From assembly GCA_023459215.1 (NCBI GenBank), contig JAEWVF010000061.1, positions 25,937 to 89,936 on the forward strand: a stretch of 64,000 bases of DNA, in the 5' to 3' direction. Every line of letters starts with the position of its first letter. Positions within the stretch are counted from its first letter, which is position 1. A program made the position numbers and the translations under genes. Of the stretch, positions 8,417 through 16,014 are shown piece after piece. The DNA comes from Chloroflexota bacterium. GTDB taxonomy: Bacteria; Chloroflexota; Anaerolineae; Anaerolineales; Villigracilaceae. Below the pieces are notes generated by a model that saw nothing but the letters and a program-made list of their open reading frames with translations, was not told where the DNA came from and searched no databases.

Positions 8417-9355
8417 CTAAAGTTGAACAACAGGGTTTCGTAATTTACCGATACGCTCAATTTCAAGTTCGACCACGTCGCCGGCTTGCAGCCAGGGGCC
8501 TTCGCCCTTGCTCAGTTCCAACAGGCAGCCAGTACCGACCGTGCCAGAACCAATCACCTCGCCAGGATAAAGCCGGACTTCCTCGCTGACCCGCGCCAGG
8601 ATCTCGCCGAAAGACCAGTAGATGTCCTTGAAGTTGCCCGCAGAGCGCTGCACCCCGTTAACGGTTGCCGTCATCGACAGGTCATACACGCCGGGGCGTC
8701 CGGCGGCGCGGTCGGCCAGTTCATCCAGGGTCACGATGCATGGCCCCAGCGAGGAGGCAAAATCCTTGCCTTTGGCCGGGCCGAGTCCGGCTTTCATTTC
8801 GGCGCGCTGGATGTCGCGGGCGGACCAGTCGTTGAAAACGGTGAAGCCAAAGATATGCCCGGCGGCCTGGGCAGCCGTCAGGTTTTTGCCCTCCAGACCA
8901 ACCACGGCGGCAATCTCCAGTTCGTAATCGAGGGCCTGGGTATACCGGGGATAAGGCAGCAGGTCATCCGGGCCAATCACCGAATGCGGATTGGTGTAAT
9001 AAAAAATCGGGAAACGGTACCACTCTTCAGGCACGGCGCGGCCGCGATTCTCGTTCGCCGTGCGGACGTGCTGCTCAAAGGCGTAAGCATCCCGCAGGCT
9101 GACGGGGCGAATCGGCGGCAGGAGTTTGACCGTCTCGAGCGGCAGTCCCGGCTCGGGCTGCGCCGCAGCAAGCGCCTGGCGGGCCGTTTCCCAGGCCGCC
9201 GGCCCGGCCTGGATTAACTCCAGCAAGCTGGCTGGGGCCGCTCCAGCCTGCCCCAGGCGGGCATAAGCCGCCGCCAGGTCGAGCACAGCCTCGTGGACAA
9301 GCGCGCCGGGGCGCGGCTGTCCGCTTTTGCGGTCGAGATAGGTTACAAGTCTCAT
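8417..9355 (-). CDS. Fumarylacetoacetate hydrolase family protein
   Basis: A 312-residue FAH-family hydrolase. The conserved core is visible: DYELEIAAVVG (acidic metal ligands), FGFTVFNDWSARDIQRAEM, GPAKGKDFASSLGPCIV and GEVIGSGTVGTG, followed by GDVVELEIERIGKLRNPV. In tyrosine breakdown this enzyme cleaves fumarylacetoacetate to fumarate and acetoacetate. The family also contains other acylpyruvate hydrolases. Location immediately after HPPD (9-base gap, AGG overlapping the preceding stop) supports the fumarylacetoacetase role, though the sequence alone does not fix it. Confidence 0.85.
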   Translation of the reverse strand: MRLVTYLDRKSGQPRPGALVHEAVLDLAAAYARLGQAGAAPASLLELIQAGPAAWETARQALAAAQPEPGLPLETVKLLPPIRPVSLRDAYAFEQHVRTANENRGRAVPEEWYRFPIFYYTNPHSVIGPDDLLPYPRYTQALDYELEIAAVVGLEGKNLTAAQAAGHIFGFTVFNDWSARDIQRAEMKAGLGPAKGKDFASSLGPCIVTLDELADRAAGRPGVYDLSMTATVNGVQRSAGNFKDIYWSFGEILARVSEEVRLYPGEVIGSGTVGTGCLLELSKGEGPWLQAGDVVELEIERIGKLRNPVVQL

Positions 9356-9364
9356 GTCAACCTG

Positions 9365-10495
9365 TTAGAGATTCCCGCGCCGTTCCTGTTCCAGTTCCAG
9401 CGACTCGAACAGGGCCTTGAAGTTGCCTTTGCCAAATCCGCGCGCGCCATGACGCTGGATGATCTCGACAAAGACGGTCGGGCGGTCCTGAATCGGACGG
9501 CTGAAGATTTGCAATAGATAGCCTTCATCGTCGCGGTCGACCAGGATGCCGAGTTCATTGATTTCATCGAGCGATTCCTTGATCTTGCCAACACGTTCCG
9601 GCAGCATTTCGTAATAAGTATCCGGCACACGCAGGAATTCGATCCCATTGGCGCGCAACTGGCGCACCGTTTTGAGTATATCCCCGGTGGCCAGCGCCAG
9701 GTGCTGCACGCCAGGCCCGTAGTAGTAATCGAGATATTCTTCGATCTGGCTTTTGCGTTTCCCTTCGGCGGGTTCATTAATCGGGAATTTGACACGCCCG
9801 TTGCCGTTGGACATGACCTTGGACATCAGCGCGGAATACTCGGTGGAAATATCCTTGTCGTCAAAGTGCAAAAGCTGGCGGAAGCCCATTACCTGGTGGT
9901 AGAAATTGACCCAGTGGTTCATCTTGCCAAGCTGCACATTGCCAACCATGTGATCGACTGCGGCCAAACCGGCGCTTTCCGCCTTTTTATCGGAAATGGG
10001 CCGGTAGGTGGGGGCAAATGGGCCTTTATACTGACTGCGGTCGACAAAAACATGGACGGTCTCACCGTAGGTGTAGATGGCCGCCGTGCGATAGACGCCA
10101 TGCTCGTCTTTTTGCTCGCGCGGTTCCCAAGCGCTTTTGCCGCCGCGACGGGTGGTTTCACGCCAGGCCTGCTCGACATCCTCAACTTCGATGGCGATAT
10201 GTTTGACCCCGTCGCCATGCAGCATGTGATGGGCGGCCAGGGCGCTGCTCGGCCCATAGGCAGCCGAAACGACCAACCGTATCTGTCCGCTTTGCAGGAC
10301 ATAAGAAGCAAAATCCCGGTTGCCTGTCTCCAAACCGGAGTAGGCGACCGGGGTAAAGCCAAAGCCTTTCCACCAGTAGTACATGGCGTGCTTGGCATTA
10401 CCCACATAAAAATGGATGTGGTCGACGGATTTGATTTGCAGGAAGTCGCCTTCCTCGGTGATGGGGCGGGAATCAAACTGGGCGGCTTGCGCCAT
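9365..10495 (-). CDS. hppD: 4-hydroxyphenylpyruvate dioxygenase
   Basis: A 376-residue enzyme converting 4-hydroxyphenylpyruvate to homogentisate with Fe(II) and O2. It has two vicinal-oxygen-chelate halves: the first from IKSVDHIHFYVGNAKHAMYY, the second containing the iron ligands in AAVDHMVGNV (His) and GPGVQHLALAT (His), and the C-terminal FVEIIQRHGARGFGKGNFKA (Glu). The start is ATG 10495 (MAQAAQ), with GGAGG 7 nt upstream; two residues further up a TTG is less likely. It heads the HPPD-FAH-cupin operon. A hairpin at 10566-10589 separates it from the upstream lipoprotein gene. Confidence 0.93.
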   Translation of the reverse strand: MAQAAQFDSRPITEEGDFLQIKSVDHIHFYVGNAKHAMYYWWKGFGFTPVAYSGLETGNRDFASYVLQSGQIRLVVSAAYGPSSALAAHHMLHGDGVKHIAIEVEDVEQAWRETTRRGGKSAWEPREQKDEHGVYRTAAIYTYGETVHVFVDRSQYKGPFAPTYRPISDKKAESAGLAAVDHMVGNVQLGKMNHWVNFYHQVMGFRQLLHFDDKDISTEYSALMSKVMSNGNGRVKFPINEPAEGKRKSQIEEYLDYYYGPGVQHLALATGDILKTVRQLRANGIEFLRVPDTYYEMLPERVGKIKESLDEINELGILVDRDDEGYLLQIFSRPIQDRPTVFVEIIQRHGARGFGKGNFKALFESLELEQERRGNL

Positions 10496-10565
10496 GAGCA
10501 ATCCTCCTTTTGAATGGTTTCTCTCTCAAATTTTACGACAAGAAAGGTCTGATTGCAAACGCAAA

Positions 10566-10589
10566 GACAGCCCGGTTGTCCGGGCTGTC
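10566..10589 (-). terminator. Intrinsic terminator after solute-binding lipoprotein gene
   Basis: GACAGCCCGG (10566-10575), a TTGT loop, and CCGGGCTGTC (10580-10589) form a perfect 10-bp stem. On the minus strand it is followed by a short T-rich stretch. It lies after the stop at 10612 and before the HPPD start. Confidence 0.75.
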
Positions 10590-10611
10590 CAGTCTGTCAG
10601 GGAGTATCCAT

Positions 10612-11844
10612 TTAAGGGGTTGCCGTATCCGCGGGCACGGGAATCTCCGGCTCGGGTTTCATCGCCAGCAGCCAACGATCCAGCACAGGCTGAACCAGCG
10701 CAGCATCCTGCAACCCTGGCGCGAGGGATGAGAAAATCAGGTTTTCCTGGCCCACCTGCTGCGAAACGGTTTCAAGGTGCAGCTGGCTGACGCGCGTGAT
10801 GTCAGAGCGGTAAGGAGTCAGACCGCCCATGGCAAGGGCAACCTGGCCCTCCTGTGAAAGCAGGAAATCGAGGAAAAGCTTGGCCGAATTCGGGCTGGCA
10901 TTGGCTTGCGTAATCGCCATGTTATAGAGCAAAATCGGCTGACCGTCCTTGATATAAGACCAACCAAGCTCCGGGAATTCTTCCAACCGGGATAACAGCA
11001 ATTGCGAAGGCACAAAATAGGCAATGCGGATATCGCCCGAGGCAACCGCCTGCAAGAGCCGGGCATCCGCCGTGGTTAAGGTTGGCGAGGTTTTCCCGAT
11101 GGCATTCAACACATTCCATCCCGGCTCGCCCTCGCTTCCCAGCCAAAACCAGTTGGCCGCAAAGCCATCCGGGCTGGTTATATCGAGGGTACTGATTTTG
11201 TCGCGGTAATCGTTCTCAAACGCGCTGGCCAGGATGCCGACCTGCTCCATTGTTTCAGGTTGGGTAACGACCAACTGTTTGTTATACACAATCAAGAGCG
11301 GCTCACCCGATAGCGCGTAAATCCCGCTGCCGGCCCGCGCCCAGCTTGGCAGGTAAGCCTCCTCCGGGGAGCGATAAGTCAAAACCTGGCCTTGCGCGAT
11401 AAATTCCTGCCAGGCAACCACATCAGGAGAAATGATAATATCCGCAGTGCGGACATTGGTTCCATACTCTGCCGCATATCGCGCAAAAGCTTCGCCCGCA
11501 CCTACTTCGAGAGGCAGCACATTCACCCAGGGAAAATGCTCCTGGAAAGCGCGAATCGCCGGCTCCCAGCTTGCGGCGTTAATCGGTGAATACACCAGAA
11601 GGCCATTCTCCGTTTTCGAGGCGGAAATAATGTCGCCATAGAACAACGAATAATACGGAGGAACATAGTGAAGTTCCAGCACGGAAAAGGTCGGGGTCGG
11701 CTGGAGGGTCGGCATATTTTCAGGGGTGGGCGTCCCTTCGAGGACAGCGCCAGACCCCGATCCGCTTGCGCCTGGCGCACAGGCCGAGAATATCAACAGG
11801 AAGGGCAGTATGAAAATAAAAAAGTATTTTTTCTTGTCAAACAT
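10612..11844 (-). CDS. Extracellular solute-binding lipoprotein of an ABC importer
   Basis: A 410-residue protein beginning MFDKKKYFFIFILPFLLIFSAC at ATG 11844 (GGAGAG upstream), a lipoprotein signal with Cys in the lipobox. A Gly/Ser/Thr/Pro-rich tether follows. The body resembles bacterial periplasmic-type binding proteins for iron, phosphonate or sugar-like ligands: ADIIISPDVVAWQEFI, TYRSPEEAYLPSW, ITSPDGFAANWFWLGSEGEPG, LFLDFLLSQEGQVALAMGG. It would capture a ligand outside the cell. No permease or ATPase gene is adjacent, so its transporter partner is encoded elsewhere. Ligand unknown. Confidence 0.75.
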   Translation of the reverse strand: MFDKKKYFFIFILPFLLIFSACAPGASGSGSGAVLEGTPTPENMPTLQPTPTFSVLELHYVPPYYSLFYGDIISASKTENGLLVYSPINAASWEPAIRAFQEHFPWVNVLPLEVGAGEAFARYAAEYGTNVRTADIIISPDVVAWQEFIAQGQVLTYRSPEEAYLPSWARAGSGIYALSGEPLLIVYNKQLVVTQPETMEQVGILASAFENDYRDKISTLDITSPDGFAANWFWLGSEGEPGWNVLNAIGKTSPTLTTADARLLQAVASGDIRIAYFVPSQLLLSRLEEFPELGWSYIKDGQPILLYNMAITQANASPNSAKLFLDFLLSQEGQVALAMGGLTPYRSDITRVSQLHLETVSQQVGQENLIFSSLAPGLQDAALVQPVLDRWLLAMKPEPEIPVPADTATP

Positions 11845-11960
11845 GTTCTCTCCTGAATAAAACCGCCGGAAAGGCATTTCTGCAAGCCTTTTGTATTATA
11901 TCGCCGTCTTTTGCAAACAAAATATAGCAATCATTACGGTAGACCCCGCGCAAAGACAAC

Positions 11961-11991
11961 ACAATCCCTGGTTTTATTCGCCAGGGATTGT
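11961..11991 (-). terminator. Intrinsic terminator after Cys-rich protein gene
   Basis: ACAATCCCTGG (11961-11971) and CCAGGGATTGT (11981-11991) form a perfect 11-bp stem around a 9-nt loop, just beyond the stop at 12019 on the minus strand. The following T-run is weak. Confidence 0.65.
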
Positions 11992-12018
11992 GCAAGTGAA
12001 CATAAAATTGGCAACGCG

Positions 12019-12315
12019 CTAAGGGTAGATTTCATTGAGCACAGGCGCATACGTGCAACGACAGCCCAATTGATGAGAACATCCTTCGTGAGGCAGGCTG
12101 GGAACAGCATCCTTCTCAAAAGTGCCTCGCGATTCATAACATAAAGGACACGCATCTGCAGCAACACTGATCCGGATCATGGAAACCCGGTCATTCTCCC
12201 GGTAGCGTTTTAGGGCAACCGCATTTTCGGAAAATTCTCTCAGGTCGGCATGGCAGTTGATACATTCAAGCGCCAGGTCTGGCGAAGAAGCATTACACTT
12301 TGAACAAGTTTGCAC
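12019..12315 (-). CDS. Small Cys-rich zinc-ribbon-like protein
   Basis: A 98-residue protein. A GTG at 12315 is preferred as start because GGAG lies 6 nt upstream; the longer frame begins at a TTG at 12327. The N-terminus MQTCSKCNASSPDLALECINC has two CxxC knuckles typical of a zinc ribbon. The C-terminal half carries a second cysteine set, ACPLCYESRG and CSHQLGCRCTYAPVLNEIYP; the GCRC...P.L.E ending faintly recalls metal-binding tails of phage Mu F-like proteins. It lies 39 bases downstream of the response regulator gene on the same strand. Function unknown. Confidence 0.6.
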   Translation of the reverse strand: MQTCSKCNASSPDLALECINCHADLREFSENAVALKRYRENDRVSMIRISVAADACPLCYESRGTFEKDAVPSLPHEGCSHQLGCRCTYAPVLNEIYP

Positions 12316-12354
12316 GGCTATCTCCAATACTTTTTTGTATTGTACTATCCGAAC

Positions 12355-12813
12355 TTAAGCCTGCAAAGGTTTTTGTTCAAGGCTTGCAACGCCTTTCTTT
12401 AAGAGAGAATCGGTTTGATGCATCATCGTCCGGCCACCGTTTTTTTCGACCACAGCGCGCCGGGCAAGGTTATTAATATGAGAAAGCAGTTCGCCGCTTG
12501 GAATAGGTTTAACCATGTAATCGTCTGCGCCGGCATCCAGGGCACTGGCTACCATCACGGGGTCATCAATCGCCGAAAGGACAGCAATCGGCACTTTGCT
12601 AAAAGTGCGGATTTCACGACAAACATCCCAACCCGTTTTGCCGGGCATCATCAAATCGAGCAGGATGATGTCCGGGTTTTCGCTCTTTACCAGTTCCAGG
12701 CCGCGCTGGCTATCATTGGAGGCAAGCACCTCCAGGTTATAGCTCTGCAAAAGCAAGCCCAATAAATCGGTCATGGCATTATCATCATCAATAATCAATA
12801 CTTTTATTGCCAT
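12355..12813 (-). CDS. Response regulator receiver protein
   Basis: A 152-residue protein made of one receiver domain. The acidic pair is in IDDDNAM, the phosphoacceptor Asp53 is in LLDLMMPGKTGWDV, and the conserved Lys is in DYMVKPI. About 30 residues of polar C-terminal tail follow and no DNA-binding or enzymatic output domain is present, so it probably acts through protein contacts, as CheY/Spo0F-type regulators do. No sensor kinase is adjacent. AGGT lies 7 nt before the ATG. It is divergent from ppdK, with a 277-bp A+T-rich region between. Confidence 0.85.
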   Translation of the reverse strand: MAIKVLIIDDDNAMTDLLGLLLQSYNLEVLASNDSQRGLELVKSENPDIILLDLMMPGKTGWDVCREIRTFSKVPIAVLSAIDDPVMVASALDAGADDYMVKPIPSGELLSHINNLARRAVVEKNGGRTMMHQTDSLLKKGVASLEQKPLQA

Positions 12814-12962
12814 AGATTACCTTTTTTCGTCCCATATTAATTAACTGCAATACACTATTATCGCAGATTTAAAATAATAATAACTTTGCAAGTTGTTTAC
12901 AAAGCAATTTTGGGCAAAAGTGACATAAGTAATATTTTAAAAATACATTTTCTTTATACCCG

Positions 12963-12983
12963 ATAAACCGGTTTATGGTAAAC
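12963..12983. promoter_or_regulatory. Overlapping palindromes upstream of ppdK
   Basis: ATAAACCGGTTTAT (12963-12976) is a perfect 14-bp palindrome. It overlaps a second dyad, GTTTA-TGG-TAAAC (12971-12983). They lie about 110 bp before the ppdK start in the A+T-rich divergent region and look like an operator. The regulator is unknown. Confidence 0.4.
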
Positions 12984-13090
12984 TTTTAAGGATTTGCCCG
13001 TTTTTGGACAACCCATCCAAAGAACAATCACGCCCGTAAGCAGGCGTCAACATACTAAATAATAATCTTTTTTTCATCAGGAGGCCATAA

Positions 13091-15853
13091 ATGGCAAAGA
13101 AATGGGTTTACTTATTTGAAGAAGTTGCAGAAGCGGAGAAAGTCACCGGCAGTTGGGAAGGTGTCCGCTCCCTGCTCGGCGGCAAAGGCGCAGGCCTGGC
13201 CGACATGACCCGCGCGGGCGTCCCAGTCCCGCCCGGTTTTACCGTCACCACCGAAGCCTGCAACGAGTTCCGCAAGGCTGGTGGGTTCCCCGATGGACAG
13301 TGGCAGCAACAGCTCGAGGCAATCAAGGCTGTTGAAAAAGCCACCGGCAAGAAGTTTGGCGATGCCAGCAACCCCCTGTTGGTTTCCTGCCGCTCCGGCG
13401 CGAAATTCTCGATGCCCGGCATGATGAACACCATCCTGAACATCGGTTTGAACGACGAAGTCGTCGAAGGCATGATCAAACTGACCGAAAATCCGCGTTT
13501 CGTTTGGGACCTGTATCGCCGCCTGGTCGAAATGTTCGGCACCACCGTCTTCAATCTCGACGATGAAGTTTTTGAACATCCGATGGCCGAGTACAAAGCC
13601 AAGAAGGGCTACAAGCTCGATATCGAGATGACCGCCGAGGACTGGAAAGCCCTGGTCGGCACCTTCAAGGAAGTTTTCAAGAAGCATGTCGGGTTTGATT
13701 TCCCGCAAGATGTTTACAAGCAGCTTGAACTGGCTACCAAAGCCGTTTTCGAATCGTGGATGGGCAAAAAAGCCATCGACTACCGCAAAGCCACCAAAAT
13801 TTCGGATGACCTGGGCACCGCTGTCAACATTCAGACCATGGCCTTCGGGAATACGGGCAATGACTCGGGCACAGGCGTGGCCTTCACCCGCAACCCCTCG
13901 ACCGGCGACAAGAAGATGATGGGCGAGTACCTGCTGAACGCCCAGGGCGAAGATGTTGTGGCTGGTATCCGCAATGCTGACCCGATTGAGCACATGCAGC
14001 AAGTTATGCCGGCTGTGTATGCGCAGTTCATGGACATTACCAGCAAACTCGAAAAACATTATCAGGATATGCAAGATGTCGAGTTCACCGTTGAGCGCGG
14101 CAAACTGTATATGCTCCAGACCCGCAACGGCAAGCGCACCGCCAAAGCCACGGTCAAAATTGCAGTGGATATGGCCAACGAAGGCCTGATCAGCAAAGAA
14201 GAAGCCGTCCTGCGCGTTGGGCCTGAAGCTGTTGATGCCATGCTGCACCCACAATTCGACGATTCGGCCAAAAAAGAAGCCCAAAAGACAGGCAAGTTCT
14301 TCGCCAAAGGCGTCAATGCCTCGCCCGGCGCGGCTGTTGGACAGGCTTACTTCGATGCCGACCTGGCCGAGAAGATAGCCAAAGAAGAAAAACAAACCGT
14401 CATCATGGTGCGCCCCTTCACCAAACCCGATGATGTTCATGGCATGATCGCCTCGCAAGGCGTTTTGACCAGCGAAGGCGGCGCAACCTCCCACGCCGCT
14501 GTGGTAGCCCGCCAGTTCGGCATCCCCTGCGTCGTCGGCGCGAATATGATCAAAATTGACCTTGAAAAACGCGTCATGGTCGTTGGCGAAACCCTCGTCA
14601 AAGAAGGCGAATGGATTTCCGTCGATGGCACCACCGGCGAAGTCTTCATCGGCAAGATCAGCGCCAGCGCCCCCTCACTTGAAGAACAAACCGAACTGCT
14701 GACCCTGCTGACCTGGGCGGACGAAATTTGCGCCAAGCCCGACATCCGCACCCTGCCCGATGGCAAGAAGAGCCGCGGCCTGCAGGTCTGGACCAACGCT
14801 GACTACCCGAAAGATGCCAAGCGCGCCCGCTCGTATGGTGCTGTCGGTATCGGTCTGTGCCGCACCGAGCACATGTTCTTCGAACCCGAACGCCTGCCCA
14901 TCGTCCAAAAGATGATCCTGGCCGAGAGCAGCGAAGAACGCACCAAGCAGCTCGACCTGCTGCTGCCCAGCCAGCGCAAAGATTTCGACGGCTTGTTCGA
15001 AGCGATGAACGGCTACCCGGTTATCATCCGCCTGATTGACCCGCCGCTGCATGAGTTCATGCCCGACGAAGAAGCCCTGCTCGAAGAAGTCATCACCATG
15101 CGCGTCAAGGGCGAAACCAAGGGCCTGGCCGACAAGGAAAAACTGCTCGAATCGATCAAATCCCTGCACGAATCGAACCCGATGATGGGTCTGCGCGGCG
15201 TTCGCCTGAGCATCGCCATGCCCGAAATCGTCGAAATGCAGGTGCGCGCCATCTTCGAAGCTGCCGCCGACTGCACCCTGCGCGGGATCGTTGTCAAACC
15301 CGAAATCATGATCCCGCTGACCGGCACCGTCAAGGAACTGGAATGGATCCAGCCGCGCCTGACCCGTATCGCCGCAACCGTCCTGGCCGAGAAGAAAGTT
15401 GCCAAGCTCGACTACAAATTCGGCACGATGATCGAAATCCCGCGCGCCGCTGTGACCGCCGGTGAAATTGCCGGGCTGGCCGAATTCTTCAGCTTCGGCA
15501 CCAACGACCTGACCCAGATGACCTTCGGCTACTCGCGTGACGACGCCGAGCGCAACTTCCTGGTCACATACGTTGAACAGGGCATCCTGCCGAAGAACCC
15601 CTTCCAGACTCTCGACCGTGGTGGCGTTGGCCGCCTGATGCAGATAGCGATTAACGATGGCCGCAAGACCCGCCCCGACCTGGAAGTGGGTATCTGCGGT
15701 GAACACGGTGGCGACCCCGAATCGGTTGAATGGTGCCACATGATCGGCAACAACTACGTTTCCTGCTCGCCCTTCCGCGTCCCGGTCGCCCGCCTGGCTG
15801 CCGCGCACTCCGCGCTCAAGCACAGCGGCACCAAAATCGCCGAAGACAAGTAA
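13091..15853 (+). CDS. ppdK: Pyruvate, phosphate dikinase
   Basis: A 920-residue enzyme interconverting pyruvate + ATP + Pi with phosphoenolpyruvate + AMP + PPi. The N-terminal ATP-grasp domain starts GSWEGVRSLLGGKGAGLADM and includes SCRSGAKFSMPGMMNTILN. The swivelling phosphohistidine domain has TSEGGATSHAAVVARQFG, with catalytic His at about residue 468. The C-terminal PEP/pyruvate barrel has GLCRTEHMFFE, FGTNDLTQMTFGYSRDD and the terminal ICGEHGGDPES. Length is slightly above the usual 870-900. AGGAGG lies 6 nt before the ATG. It is a single-gene unit closed by a strong terminator and would serve gluconeogenesis or PPi-linked glycolysis. Confidence 0.97.
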   Translation: MAKKWVYLFEEVAEAEKVTGSWEGVRSLLGGKGAGLADMTRAGVPVPPGFTVTTEACNEFRKAGGFPDGQWQQQLEAIKAVEKATGKKFGDASNPLLVSCRSGAKFSMPGMMNTILNIGLNDEVVEGMIKLTENPRFVWDLYRRLVEMFGTTVFNLDDEVFEHPMAEYKAKKGYKLDIEMTAEDWKALVGTFKEVFKKHVGFDFPQDVYKQLELATKAVFESWMGKKAIDYRKATKISDDLGTAVNIQTMAFGNTGNDSGTGVAFTRNPSTGDKKMMGEYLLNAQGEDVVAGIRNADPIEHMQQVMPAVYAQFMDITSKLEKHYQDMQDVEFTVERGKLYMLQTRNGKRTAKATVKIAVDMANEGLISKEEAVLRVGPEAVDAMLHPQFDDSAKKEAQKTGKFFAKGVNASPGAAVGQAYFDADLAEKIAKEEKQTVIMVRPFTKPDDVHGMIASQGVLTSEGGATSHAAVVARQFGIPCVVGANMIKIDLEKRVMVVGETLVKEGEWISVDGTTGEVFIGKISASAPSLEEQTELLTLLTWADEICAKPDIRTLPDGKKSRGLQVWTNADYPKDAKRARSYGAVGIGLCRTEHMFFEPERLPIVQKMILAESSEERTKQLDLLLPSQRKDFDGLFEAMNGYPVIIRLIDPPLHEFMPDEEALLEEVITMRVKGETKGLADKEKLLESIKSLHESNPMMGLRGVRLSIAMPEIVEMQVRAIFEAAADCTLRGIVVKPEIMIPLTGTVKELEWIQPRLTRIAATVLAEKKVAKLDYKFGTMIEIPRAAVTAGEIAGLAEFFSFGTNDLTQMTFGYSRDDAERNFLVTYVEQGILPKNPFQTLDRGGVGRLMQIAINDGRKTRPDLEVGICGEHGGDPESVEWCHMIGNNYVSCSPFRVPVARLAAAHSALKHSGTKIAEDK

Positions 15854-15870
15854 ATCGTTCGTTATACGCA

Positions 15871-15907
15871 AAATCCCCTGCCACAAAAATGGCAGGGGAT
15901 TTTTTTA
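15871..15907 (+). terminator. Strong intrinsic terminator after ppdK
   Basis: AAATCCCCTGCCA (15871-15883) and TGGCAGGGGATTT (15890-15902) form a 13-bp stem around CAAAAA, followed by a T-run to 15907. Confidence 0.92.
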
Positions 15908-16014
15908 TTCCATTTCCCGGCAAGGTAGATGAATTACCGGCACAAATAAAATTAACAGGCAAGTAGGCTTGGATTGGGATAAAATTCAATCGAACCGTTC
16001 TTATAAGAGGCAGG

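Noticed and set aside
12828..13090. Riboswitch in the ppdK leader
   Set aside because: Only palindromic DNA dyads are seen; no conserved aptamer sequence could be recognised.
13112..15886. Long minus-strand frames opposite ppdK
   Set aside because: Shadows of the ppdK codon pattern; Gly/Phe/Val-rich nonsense sequence.
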